Source: Imbricaverruca yamaguchii
Taxonomy: Eukaryota; Arthropoda; Thecostraca; Neoverrucidae
DNA length: 64,000 nucleotides
Direction of reading: 5' to 3'
Assembly (NCBI GenBank): GCA_034440575.1
Contig: JAOTOL010001602.1
Coordinates: 2,204,501 to 2,268,500, forward strand
Shown here: piece by piece, positions 22,406-36,500 of the stretch
How positions within the stretch are numbered: position 1 is the first letter of the stretch
How the letters are laid out: each line of letters begins with the position of its first letter
Translations under genes and position numbers: made by a program
Notes under the pieces: generated by a model
The model's database searches: none
What the model was told of the DNA's origin: nothing
What the model saw: the letters and a program-made list of their open reading frames with translations, nothing else

Positions 22406-25400
22406 CTGCCGACAGAACCACAGCCTGACGACAACGCCACCGGCCACGACTGGCACCGCCGCTGCTACAGTGGCTGTTCCGCGCCTGGGTCGGGACAGCA
22501 CCGGCAACACGCGGCAGGCGGGAAAATGGTGGTGTTAGAGGGAGAGAGAGCTAGGACGGTTGGGATGGTGCTGGCGACGTGTGCTATGGTTGGGGATGGA
22601 GTTCAGGATGCCACGATACTCCCCGAAGCCGGACGTTATTGCAAGGACGATAATGGTGAGAGCATATCAATTATTGATCCGGAAGGTACATATAATTATA
22701 ATGCATCAGAAAAATTAAACAACTAGCGCAAGCAAAGGAGCCAAAATTTAGCCAGAGCATGAGGGGCTTACCACTTGCCACGATGGTCGATATTATAAAG
22801 CAAGTAGAATTGGTTATTTGGGCTTAGGGACGCTTGAACTGCTTCGGTCATACAGCGCCCGTAACAATGTTAGATTGACAGCTTAGGATGATTGGTGCTA
22901 ACAGTAGTACACGACCATTCAGAATACGGGCAGATATCAGTGAAACAGTGAAAGAGAAGAAGCAAGCGCAAGCAAACATCAGTGGAACAGTGAAACGGGA
23001 GTAACATCAGTGAAATAGTGGAACAGAAAGAGCAAGCGCGAGCAAACATCAGTGGAACAGTGAAACGGAAGTAACATCAGTGAAACGGTAAAACTAAAAG
23101 AGCAAGCGCGACCAAACATCAGTGGAACACTGAAACGGGAGTAGCGTCAGTGAAACGGTGAAACAGCAAGAGCAAGTGCAAGCGAAAATCAGCTGGAGCG
23201 ACATGCCATGGTTCCGAGCGTACAGTGCTATGCGTCAGTGAGGTGTGTAAATCGCTTTGAACATCGGATAAAAAGCGAAACATTTGTCCCGAAGTTACCG
23301 CGCGCGAGTGGTCACCAAGGAGGTCACGGAGTGACGGCGACTGTGCGACTCCAAAGAACCGTCTTCGGTCAGCGGCAAGCAGAGGGATCGAGATGAAAAC
23401 GTGACGCACAGACAGTGGTGCGCGACATCGAGGGCAGTTTGGCCTATTCTCTCCACAAAGAAGATGGTGGTGTGTTAGATGAATGTGCCTAAGCCGAAGG
23501 CGGCAGAGCACGACCTCGTCTCGCCTCGTCTTGTGATAGGACGAGGCCCACTGCAAGTCCGTAGTTTGCTGTACAGCAAACTGTTCCAGCTATTCTGCCA
23601 TTTTTCCAAAACAAAAGTCGTGATTGAACGGTGATGTTCCCTCGCAGGGAGCGGCATAGCCCGCCGGTATGTGTCTTGTGCGGCACGTTTCGCGGCAACA
23701 TCAGCTGTCTCATTACCCACAATGCCGACGTGGCTCGGAATCCAACAGAGGGTAATAGCCTTCCCAGCTTGGGCCAGTGGTGTGATACGTCGCAGAACAT
23801 CCTGTACAATAGGGTCAGATGGGTTAAACTGCAGTAGAGCCCCAAGACTGCTGAGCGAATCACTAAAAATGACATGCAAGGTATCACGACATACTTCTAC
23901 AGAACTGAGCGCCTTGATGACAACCAGCTCTGTGTACACCGTCGCATGTGGAGGTAGGAAAAAAGATCTTGACAAAGATCTAGGAACAAATGCACTGCCC
24001 ACACCTGCATCAGACTTAGATCCGTCTGTATATATCGGGACATATCCCTCGAATGAGGCTGTGTTCCAGGGCACGTGGCAGACGGTCTTGTGGCGTAGCA
24101 TCCACCTTCCTGACCGAAGAAAGCGACATGCCAATTTTCGTAGTGGTCACTTGCCATAGTGGCATCTGCGCAAAATTGGACTGCATGATTCCATTCAGTC
24201 GTATCCCACTGTCCTCAAAGATCCTACGCATACTAACGCAAAAGGGTATGGAATGCAGAGTGCGTCCTCGACAGAATGATGCGATTAGGTGACGAGAGAA
24301 AACGTGCGCATATGTAGGATGGCCGGGGAATTGACGCAGCTTGCAAGTGTAACGCATCCCAAGCATTTCACGTCTGAGCGAAAGTGGCGGTTCATGAACT
24401 TCATCCAGAAGGCTTACAGAAGGCGAAGTGCGAAAAGTGCCGGTCACAATACGGAGGGACAAGTGGTGCACAGTGTCCAGTACGCGTTTGCTTGTTGTAC
24501 ACGCACTGTCATACACAAAACATGCATAGTCCAGTTTTGCTTGGACGAGGGAGCGATACAACAGCAGCATGGTTTTTCTGTCTCCTCCATGGGACGTGCG
24601 TGCAACCATCTTCAGTAGGTTTACCGATATGAAACATTTTTCTCCCGAAGTGCTTTGAAATGTTCGCTGTAAGTAAGACGGGTGCCAAAAATTACTCCTA
24701 AAAACCGGACAGCGAGCTGAAAGGGAATGGGTTCCCCATACAGCTGGATAGATGGGTCTGGACAGCTTCGACGACGCCGACAAAAACGTATCCTAACGGT
24801 TTTTGCAACAGCGAACCGAAGCCCGTTCTCTGAGCTCCAGTTTTCCAAGTGGGATACTGCTAGCTGCAACTGCCGGGCCATCGAGGGCGCACTGGATGTG
24901 CAGCACCAAATTGCAACAGCATCCACGAAGTGACCTGCTAATCTGTCGAGGAAGGGACTCGCATATATCATTAATCATGATGGCAAAGAGTGCAACGGTT
25001 GGCATAGTGCCCTGAGGTACTCCTTCCGTCTGTGGATATCTCTCCGACAGGTGGTTTCCAATATGTACGCGGAAAACTCGTCTCGACAAAGTTCTGGACG
25101 AAGAGTCCCATGGAGCCACAGATCCCATACCTGAATGCCTTCTTGAGAATGCCGCAGCGCCAAGCGGTGTCGTATGCTCCTTGAATATCAAAGAGCACTA
25201 CACCAACGTGACGATTCTGGTGGGAGGCTGCTCGTACCACGGTGCAAATAGTTAAAAGATTATCGACAGTACTGCGGTTTTCCTAAAACCACACTGTGCG
25301 TTATTTAAAATGTCATGTTCCAGAGACCATGTCAGACGCACACTAACCATCTCCATCAGTTTGCAGAGTGATGATGCTAAAGATATTGGTCGGTAGCTCG

Positions 25401-28400
25401 CCGGTCTAAGCTATCCTTACCGGGATTGGGGTCATAGTAGCTTCAAGCCATGTTGATGGAAAGTCGCCTTTGACCCAGAGGGATTTCAGTGTCTTCAACA
25501 TAGTAGCAAGTGCACGTGATGGAATGTGTTTCAGCTTGTCGTTATGTATTTGGTCGGGCCTTCAGAAACGCTTCGAAGGGTTCTAATGGCAGAAAGCAAC
25601 TCATCCATAGTGAATGGTTCGTTATAGCACGTCTCACGGGTGGAAAAGTTCAATGGTTTTCTCTCAGTCTGCTTTGCGGCGGGCGAATACATCATTTTCA
25701 TTGTTGCACCGACATCGACTGTATATTGTGCGGGCCATCTCATTGGTCACGTCGACCGGGTGAGTGACGTCACGACCGCCGACCCGTAGTGCTGGCAGAG
25801 GGACAGAGCTGAATTTGCCGGCGATTCGTTTGATCCTGGACCGGACCTGAAAGACGGGCGTGGTGCGATTCAGCGTGCTAACGTAATCCCCCCATGAGGC
25901 ACGCTTTGCCTCTCGAATAGTTCGCCGTGCGAAGACCCTAGCCTGCCGGAAGGCGATGAGGTTGGCCGTGCATAAAGCAAGTAGGAAACCAGCAGCAAAT
26001 TAGTCGGTTATTTGCGCTCTTTACTCCTTTCCATCCAGTAATGTAACATTACAAAATGCCACAAGTTGCACGGGAGATAACCCAAGAAATGCAATAAAGA
26101 TGTGCAACGCATGCAATGTCATTCAAGGCTTCTGAGAACGTCGGCTAGGAGCTGTACAATGTTACGACATGCTAACGATGTTCCGGATAATTGCGACATT
26201 AGTCAACGAGAACAGCATAATTCATAAGGCATGCTCATCAAAAGAACTAAAAGAACTCACAGGAGGTATTTGGACGTCGTTGTCTCACCCAGGATAAAGC
26301 CATCATGGCCGCGGAGACGGTGATGGCGGACACAGGAAGGACGACTGCTGGCACCCATACGTTTCATGCTATATTTCTGCTAACGTGATCAGGTTGACCA
26401 TAACTCCATGTGATACTATGGCTGACATAACCGGGTTCACCATGCCTCCATGTCATAGTTCGGCTGACAACCAGGTTGACCATGCCTCCATGTTATACTT
26501 CGGTTGACAACCGGGTTGGCCATTCATCCATGTCATACTACGGCTGACATAACCGGGTTGACCATGCCTCTATGTCATACTACGGCTGACAACCGGGTTG
26601 GACATGACTCTACTCGTGCCTGAGTTGGCAACTCTAGTTAAACCCGCATGATCTGAACATATTTCAAGCTTGCGTGCCATACGGCCGCCTGCACCGTGAT
26701 CAAGCTTAGAGACATGACGTGAGTCGCCAGCTACCATTAGTGAAGAGTTGGAGAATGGATCACGGGGTTCCCATGCACTACATGTGGAGTGACTGGTTAC
26801 GAGCAGGAGTACCTTCTAAGCGATGCTGTATCGAACACAGAAAGCGATGCCGACATGAGCACTCATAAGACGCGAAGATGCTGGAGCACACATTACAGAC
26901 ATTCTGCACCCACCAACAAAATAGTGAACTGTTGTTAATCTGGTGTGGGCAACCATTCGTATTAAGAGTTAGTCATTTCAGCTTTGGGGACCCACTGAGC
27001 GCCAAATCTCGTCTCCCATCTACACCAAACTGCAGGAAGCCCAAGAACGTTGATTTGACTTTACTGATGATTGTTATCGACGATTCGGCGACCCCTTCAC
27101 CTAGAGATAAGCACAAACACACTTGGTTTGTCTCGCCACCTACTTGTACTGTCAATTGACGCAACAAAAGCAGACTGATGTGAATCAGTCTATGTTCGGT
27201 TGGGCGCCTCCTGGTTCGAAACCCACCGATAGTCATGAGCACACTTTGGCGAGGCGTTCCGGGTCAGTAACCTGGGACGCTGAGGACCACCGAAGCCACG
27301 GTCCAGAATGTCGGACGACCACGTGTGGTCAGGTCAGTGCGGCACGATAGTCAGGTCAGTGTGGTGCGACGGTAAGGTCAGTGTAATAAGCTGGTCAGGT
27401 CAGTGTGGCACGGTGGTGAGGTCAACATGGCACGGTGGTCGGGTCAGTGCGGTACGGTGGTGAGGTCAGTGTGGTACGATGGTCTGGTCAGTGCGGTACG
27501 GTGGTCAGGTCAGTGTGGCACGGTGGTGAGGTCAGTGTGGTACGGTGGTGAGGTCAGTGTGGTACGATGGTCTGGTCAGTGCGGTACGGTGGTCAGGTCA
27601 GTGTGTTACCGCAGTCAAGGCAACGGGGGTATCGTGGTTAGATCAGTGGAGGCACCACTGTGATTATGTTAGTGACCATGGTGAGATAAGGGTGGTGCTG
27701 CTGTCGGGTTAGTGAGGGCATCGTGGTCGGAGCGGCACCGCCATCAGGTCAGTGGGCCACCGCCAGCCACACGGTCAGCGCCAGCGCATGCAGGACACAC
27801 ACGGTCACGCGCGGCGGACTCGGTCTAGCGGCGGCAGCGGAGGGGAATGCAACAGACGGACCGGCACCGCCACACCAGTAGTACAAACACACAGCTGCCC
27901 AGCGTGGCCGTGTCAGCAGTGTCAGCAAGATGCGGCGGCGGCAACACGCTACCTCTGCTGCCCTGCGGCGGCGGCGGGTCGGCGGGACGGGCGGCGATCC
28001 TGGCAGACACGGCGGTGACCGGTGGCCGGGCGGTCGCACGGGCGTAAGCGCCGGCTGGAAATGGTCGACATCAGGACACGCTCTCGTCACCCTGGCACCG
28101 ACTGCGAGGTGTGAGTGTTGGTGTTGGACCTAGGTGTCCAACTTCTTTTGGTGTTGGGCCTAGGTGTGAGCTGGCATCAGATCAGTCGCTAGCGATTACG
28201 TGAAGGGCAAACTATGGACAAAAGCTAAATGTGTCAACGTAGGGTGACAGACGGGGCAGTTATGCGGTTAGCCTCTCCACCAAACAGCACTGATGACGTC
28301 AGTGCAGATGATCCTGTTGATGCTGACGCCGTGGACCGTGGAGTCTGGTGACGCAGCAGAGTCGTGAGAGACACCTCGCAGACCAGCGGAACGTCAGCAC

Positions 28401-30385
28401 AACCTCCTCCAGCGCGGTCACCAACTTTCTCACCTCGTCTCTCCAGTGAGCTCCGCGCTGTCTCATCGCACATTTCCGGCGCATCTGGGCGCCTTCTCAC
28501 CAGTCCGAGGCGCGCCACCGCCCGCGTCTCACCGCCTACTCTGGTGCAGCAGGCCGCAGTCTCACCTCATCTCTCCGGCGCAGCTCGGCGTTGATTTCGT
28601 CTATCAGACTGGACCCGTTGTCAGGCGACCGACCGGCGGAGAAGCCGGCGAGTGGGTCTGTCGACGCGGCCGGCAAGTCCGCCGCGCCACCTAGCGGACT
28701 GTCGCTCGACGTCCTGAGGAGCAGCGCCAACAGCGTCAATCCGGCCAGCCGACATGCTGCAAAACGACATACTTATACTCCAAGCATGGGCGCCACATAA
28801 CGAGTAGCCGTTGATGCGCCCCAAAGCCCAAATAATCAAACATATACTCCAAGCACGAGCTAAATGTCTGATGTGCTCTATACAGGCAACGCGGAATATC
28901 CCGTTAGTTTCTCGGACAGCTCAGCACACCGCGTTGGTCGGCAGAGCAACAATGGCGGCTGCCGCATCACCACCAGCTGCATCCCTCCCAGCTGCGGTCT
29001 CCGGGAACAGTGTCTGCCGTCGTCCACTCACCGGTCGGCGGCCGACGCCGGACCGTCACCGTTCGGTGCAGGGTCGGGCAGCTGCAGCAGCGACGGCGCC
29101 GACGTGCCCAGACAGGCCGGCCGCGGCGTGGCCGGCGACGACGGCACCGACCGGGTGAGCGCCGGCGTATCCACCGACAGGTACGTGCCGGTCGTGTGCT
29201 CGCGCGCCAGCCGGCGGCCGCACAGTACGGCCCAGCGGCGCAGTCGCGGCAGGCCGCCCTTCTCCGGGCGGCGCTGGCAGCAGGCCGCCACCAGTTGGTA
29301 CCCGTCGCCGGTCTCCCGCAGCCGCTCCAGCCGCTCGCCGACAAACTGTCCGCGAGACGGGCATGATGGGACATACCGGTCACAGTTCAACACGATAAAC
29401 TCGCCGACAAACTGTCCGCAAGACGGGCACGAAACATACCGACCACAGTTCCACATGGAAACAACGCCGAATGTTTGTTTGTACTGTAAGGTGGCAAGAA
29501 ACCTTCGCCATTGCCACAATTGCAGCGAACAGGATGTGCTTAGAAAGACCGACGACAAAATGATTGGAACTGAAGGGCCGGCTTAGAGGCTTCAGACAAT
29601 TTTAGAAGTCAATGAAAGGTATCATATTTTCTTGCAAAATATACCCACGCAGTGGAAGGGACCACATTGAACTGTACACCCACCTAGTAAGTTGGGACGC
29701 AGTGTAACCGGACCAAAAACAGCAGTCAGTGCGAACATACCACATGCACAACGCCAGTGCGTCCACACTGCAAACACCAGCTGTCTCACCCGCTCAAACA
29801 TCTGTGTCCGCAACAGAGAGCGCAGGAATGGCCGCCGCCCGGACGGCTGACTGGCCAGGAACGCCTCCTCGTCAAACACCGGCGAGCCGTCCTCAGGTGA
29901 CTGCCTGCAGCACAAACGGCACTCCTTCGAGACGACATTGACACAACAATCACGCGCCACGCAAACAATTGATCCCAGCACGCGCAGGCCATACGCCACA
30001 AATGAAGTTACAACTGATGCGAGACAAAGCCAAAGCTTAGGATGAACAACATAATCGATTCTGGCGTGCGTAGGACGACCTAAACAGGTTCCAGTTTGGC
30101 TGCCAGGCTGGCAAAGCTACGACTCTTCCGTCGGAAAACGCCCGCTAAACACCAGTGCGTCCCACTGCGGAACCCCAAGTCAGGTCGGTCCTTGAAATAT
30201 TAGACTGAGATTTCAGTCATTGGAAACCTTGAAGTTGATAAACCTGTTCTCAACGATGTTCCGTGGTGCCCGATAAAAAGTCTCAGCTGAGCTGCTTTTG
30301 TTCCAGTCAAAATTTAAGGTCGACCCAATTGCCTTAAATTTGATTCACAGCACATGCTCTCCCATACAACCGTGCAAATACATGC

Positions 30386-30425
<40 letters not shown>

Positions 30426-30473
30426 TTTCTCCCATACAACTGTGCAAATTACATTCAACCTTTTTATATTTTT

Positions 30474-30550
<77 letters not shown>

Positions 30551-33500
30551 GGTTGGATGAAATCACGTTTGAGCATGTAGCACATGCAAGTGAGCTGGTC
30601 CATCAAGTTCAACAGAGCAGAGTACGCACCTGATGCCGGCCCGATAGCCCCCGACCAGTTGACAGACGAAGTTGTGGAAGGCGCGGGACACGTCGTCTCC
30701 GCCGGCAGAGTGCTTCAGGCTGCGCCGTAGCGTTGACACCTGTGCCGCACATACATACAGTCACAACCAAACCGTGCCTGACATACATAGAGGTCATACC
30801 CCAACTGTGCCGCACATGCCTGTGGGTCATAACCCAACCGTGACGCACACATCTACAGGTCACAAACCATTTGCGCCGTACATACGTCATACAGGCTAGT
30901 GCAGTGTACGGCATATAGCTACAGGTCATAACCCACATGTGCCGTGCATACGTTATACAGGCTAATGTAGTGTATGGCACATATCTGCAGGTCAAACCCA
31001 CATGTGCCGTACATATGTCATACAGTCTAGTGTATAGTGTACGGCACATGCCTACAGGCCATAGCCCATGTGTCGTACATATGTCACACAGGCTAAAGTA
31101 CAGCATATGGCACACACCCAGGTAGGCCATAGCCAACACGTTCCATGCATGCATACCGGAAAAGTACAGTGCACCGCACATACATGCATATCATAGCCAA
31201 CCTGAGCAGTGTTGGATTTTCACTTTCGGTCTTGGATTCGAGTGTAATTTTTTTGCTTGCCAAAGTATGAAGTGTATAATCATGAGAAGCACTATGTTAT
31301 GGGGTGTATAATATCCCAGTTTGCCAAATTATGGGGTGTATGTTAAGCACCAGTAACGGAGTATATACATTTTATATATAACGAAGTGTATAAATTTTGA
31401 AAAATGCAGTGATGTCTCCTGGAATGAAGAATAAAACCCAGGGGCCTCGGTAGCTTAGATGGTGGAACGTGGAACTCTAATCTGCGGCCGGCGGCATTTG
31501 CAGAGTCCACCCACGACCAATCGGTGTGATATAGGGTGGCGGCGCTATGCCACCTTGCGGTTGCATGTGTCGTAAAATAACCCGATAATTCTTCTTCCTC
31601 AAGAATAAAACGCCTTTAAGTCATTTGTTAGGTTCTTATCATAGTGTCTCACGACAACCAGATGGGGTCCACCACACATCGTCGTCTGAAGTCATCCACG
31701 TTACGTGAATGACTTATAAGGCAACTTCCTGAGCAATGGTAGAGAAAATGATCACAAAAGTATACTTAATCGATGTCAACGAAGTTTATATATCAATACC
31801 CACTCCTGCATAGGTACCAAACACACAACTAATACAAATTCACAACATATCTCGAGAGCAGGACGTTCGTACACCGCTGGGTCTAAAATGGGAGGGCCTA
31901 AAATAGTACTTCGGGATATGGGTTTCGGAATATATAATGGTTCAAGGAAAGTTATACTAAAACAATCCGTCTAAAACTTTTATTCTCTCCACGATGAAAT
32001 TTTCTTTTTCAAATGAGAAAGCTGGGAAAAATATTGAAGTCAATCCTTATTAATATTAAATGTATTTCAATGACTTTTAGTTCATGTCTAGAATGTTTAG
32101 TAGAAGCAAGGAATTCTTGGAAGGATGAAAAGCGACTAGACGGGCGGGAAAATTGCTGCTGTAAAACAGACTATCGTCAAGGACGAGCGGAAATTAGCGT
32201 CTGATTTCGCGCCATGATTGCTATAAAATACTAAAAATGAAAATAAGTTAGAGAAAACTGCCAAGAGAATTACAGGGAACTTTTTTCAATTAATAATAAT
32301 CAGGACTGTGGGAACAAATTAATCATTGGATCGGAATGAGGCTTATAAGAGTGTAGAGGATTAGGTCAACACACGTAAATCTGAATTTGTCCGAGTGGGG
32401 AAACCTCGCGGTCGGAGGGCATGAATACAACTATTCCCGCTTGCTGATGAAATTCGGAAACAATATAAGTCATGAAATCGAAAGAAGGTGAAATTTTGGT
32501 CTATGGGTCTTCATTTGGAGCAAAGTGTTGGCAGGTTTTAGAACGTTTTGGTACCATTCAGGCAATTTTCATGGAGAAAATCCTTCAGATATAGTTTATA
32601 TATATCGCTCTGACTGCTTAATAATATAAATATGAGCGGTTTTATCCATCCCAATTGATGCAAAACATATCATTATCCAAGGAACCAAGAAGAAATGCAT
32701 TATCCATGGCTTTTCGTGGCAATGGTTCAAATAGCTCCGGCCGGAGTGGGAGATGGAGAGCGGTGAACTCATTGAATCCAAGAACGCGGTCGGGGCTGGT
32801 GAAGGTGAATTCTATATTTGGTTACGGAGCGTAGTGGTTTTTTATTCAACGAAGGATTTTCTTTAAAGCTCTTTGCTGCTATCCGGATGGAATTGACTGC
32901 GTGTTTGGCTCGAGGAATGAGAGGTTGTATTATCTGACTATGTAGGTACCTACCTACTTACCTATATCAAATATCTTCGCAGTAATTCGAGTTATTGATT
33001 TGAATAAACCAAAGCTGTAAGCTTGTGTTTGTGACGGATATCTTCAGATAATACAAGGAGCAGGACATGATAATATCAATTGCTGCGATGTTTGTCCCCA
33101 AGCGTAGAAATGAACAAAACTGATTGCTTTGCTTTTGTCTGGAAAATCTTCTTTTAACTTACCACATTTTGAAGCGTGAATGTTTTTCTTTCAAAATGGG
33201 GCTGGGCCTCTTCAGTGCACATTGACTGCAGATATTATAGATATGTATGCATTCAAGCATTATATGTGCATTCATGAAATGTTCAGAATATTAGGTGCAT
33301 CCTGTCCCCATTCTCCATTGAATACCATTATACTTTTAACATTTCTGGTCTGTGACTTTCTGAATGGACAAATTTGCAGTTTAAGGTGATTTGATTTCTT
33401 GAAATTTATTTTTCTGAATGATTATGAATGTGTTCATAATGTAGGTACTTACATGATGTGACCTCACATTTTTTGGCAAGTACAGTTGGGCAGCAAAATA

Positions 33501-36500
33501 ACACCAAAAAGTGGCTCGGGTTTGGTTGGGAAATATGCCATGAAATGTGATGTTAAAAGAAGAAAAGCTGCAGCCTAACTGATGCAAGAAAGCCTTTTTT
33601 AATAAAAATTTTCTAAGCAATTTTTCCTTTAACAAATTAAAAGTAAATGGCCTATTCTAACCAAACAGCCTATGGTAGCCCGGGTGTTTTTAAAATTCAA
33701 AACTTTATTTTATTTTATAACACTGAATGATTCCGAAAGGAATTTGATAAATGGATAACTTATTAAAAAATAATATAGCATAACTTAGCCAAACCTAATA
33801 CCTTTGTATGCTTCATGGAGGCAAAATGTGTGAAGATGTAAAGTAATAGTGCCCATGACAATTCCTATGCTGTAGCAAACATGGCTCATATCCACCGTAT
33901 TTTGGAGATTTGGGGAAGTGCTACACTTTGTGGCTTACCAGTTGTGTGGATGCCACTCTAGTTTGATGTTCATCCATACATTCTTCTGGGCACATCTGGA
34001 CATGTTCTGAGGTTTGTCCACAATGGAGAACATACACATGAATGCATTGGTGGCTGTTTATTAATTCACCTGCACCTCACCAGAAATCGCACATGCACAA
34101 ATGGAATGTTATAGAATGGTATGGAAGTGGAATGTTCAGTTGATTAATATCATATTCGACTGCAGTGATCCATATTTTGTCATCCATTATCATATTTTGT
34201 ATCACTTGTGATACAAATAACTATATTCTTCAATGTATTTTTTGTATCTGCTCTTTAATGGCCTATACCCAATAACAATGTATTATCTATTATACTAAAC
34301 TTTTTCCTAACTAATTTCGTTATACTATTGTATAATGACATTGTGTTTGTGTAGTATGTCTTATCAATGGAGTGTATTTTTCGTGTATATTCTTTGATTA
34401 AAGTTCGCTTTTGTGAACCTGAGTCATACTTACATACAGACTATATCATATCAACATCACACACACATGAAAACTATAATATGCCTGTATCGCACAAACA
34501 TACGAGCCATAAAACTCACGTCATACACATACATACTGGTTATAGCACACATGTACCGAACATACTAGTTGTAGCACACCTGTACCGAACAAACATACTG
34601 GTCGTAGCACCCATGCACTGCACATGCATACCGGCCATAACACACATGGTTGCACATTCACACAGATTCACATATTCGCACTACACCCGCAGTACACATT
34701 GTATAGGTCATGTCATGTCTGCACCTCGCACATGCTCACATGCATATACATTCACACCGGGCAGCGGGGTTGGTGATTATTATTGGAGTTTAGAAGCGCA
34801 TCGACTGGATCGGTCATGTAGCGCCCGGTGGGGTTGGTTCACACCGCCACACGGACGCATCGGGCGGATGATGAGGTGACGACAGTCGGTGAGACGAGAG
34901 TAACGGACAACTGAGCACAGCTGTGTACATCCTCACTGCCCACACCCAGTTAACTCCTTCACCAGGTCAGCAGGTGGCACCCACAGGTCAGTGTGATATC
35001 CTGCTCTCTCCCTCTCTCTCTCCCTGGTTCTCTCACCAGGCGGATCCTGCGAGTTACGGTGCAGTGGTCCCACCTCGCCAGTACGTCTGTAGTGAAACAA
35101 TTAGACATTCCCTCCCGTATGTGTTCGATTGGTGAGTCGAACACATACGGCCCACAGGTCGTGACGTCGTGACATAAACGCTCCTCGGCAGACAGCGTTC
35201 ACAGGCAGCCATGTGGTGACATGCCCTGCTCCGCTGCCATATCAGCAGTGTAGTGACCTGAGTCCTGCCTCACCATGTCAGCGGGCAGCGCCTGCAGGTC
35301 GTGGTGGGGCGTCCTGACACTGCCGGTGTCCGTGGCCACCACCACGCAGCCGTCGGCCAGCTCGGCCGGCGCGAGGCGGGACACGACGGCGGCCGGCGCG
35401 CCCGCCAGGAACGACACGGGCGCCGCCAGACAGCCGCTCAGTGCCGCCGGCACCACCGGCAGGAAGATGCGCTGCCACCACAGCGGGTACAGCAGCGCCT
35501 GGGCAGCCTGCGCCAGGCGCACAGCGTCGTCACAACGGGTATACAGTAGCGCCTGGGCAGCCTTATCAGGCGTACAGTCACAGCGGGTACAGCAGCGCCT
35601 GGGCAGCCTGCGCCAGGCGTACAGCGTCGTCACAACGGGTGTACAGTAGCGCTTGGGCAGCCTTATCAGGCGTATAGTCACAGCAGGTACAGCAGCGCCT
35701 GGGCAGCCTGCGCCAGGCCTATAGCATCACAGTGGGTACAATAGCGCCTGGGGAGCCTTATCAGGTACACAGTCACAGCGGGTTCATCAGCGCCCGGGCA
35801 GCATGTGCCAGGCGTACGACGCCACAGCGGGTACAGAGTCAATAGTCACGGAAGTTACAGGTACAATCACAGTAACTGGAATCGCAACGGGAGCAGCGTT
35901 TTGTGGGCAGTGTGTACCAGTGGTACATAGTTGTAAAAGGTAGTCACCGTAGCCGCCTACAGCTTCGCATCGAATAATCACAAATACAGTCGAAAAAAGC
36001 GCAATGTCATAGAGTTACAGGGAGGGGGTGGCCGAATGGTTGAGGTGTTGCGCTCTTGGCACCAAAGGTCCCGGGTTCAATACCCGTACCAACAGGGACA
36101 TTTCCCAATCCCGCGGCCCACCGGCGTAACAGTCTGGGCGACGCCATTAGCCGTTAATGTGCATAAAGTCTGTCGTGAGGCACCTAACAAACAAACAAAA
36201 CAGTTATAGGGCCAATACCGAGGTGGACTGCCTAGTAGGACATACTCGAGGGTCCACATAGTGGACCCAAATAACCCGACCAGATGGAAGTGAAAAGTTG
36301 TCACGGTCATCCAGAATGGCATGAAGGCCAGATCCATGTCAGCACAACACCACCCAGTGATAAATTATTCGTGAAAAAATGGCGGGATATACCACGTTCT
36401 GAACATCGAAATGACACCCATCCCAACGATGTACCGACATCGTACTTCATCGTGAGTCATTATGAAGTCTCAATATATAATTTCTAACAGTCTCTTGCTG

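Larger units (their letters stand above)
22795..25984 (-). mobile_element. RNase-H LINE (I/Nimb-like), 5'-truncated, with 13-bp TSD
   Basis: The insert 22,808-25,971 is flanked by exact copies of ataaagcaagtag (22,795-22,807 and 25,972-25,984). It carries RT and RNase H in broken frames, a 3' UTR with a 70-bp tandem array, and the same 3' terminal hairpin as the 11.1-kb LINE, followed by an aataaccaatt tail. It lies in a DENND1-like intron, on the same strand as the gene. Confidence 0.9.

Noticed and set aside
25531..25743. Host gene at 25.5 kb
   Set aside because: [15 protein letters not shown] is the N-terminal part of the LINE reverse transcriptase and lies within the TSD-bounded insertion.
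36023..36090. Functional tRNA gene
   Set aside because: The head is tRNA-like but continues into a SINE body shared by three copies, with TSDs around the whole unit.
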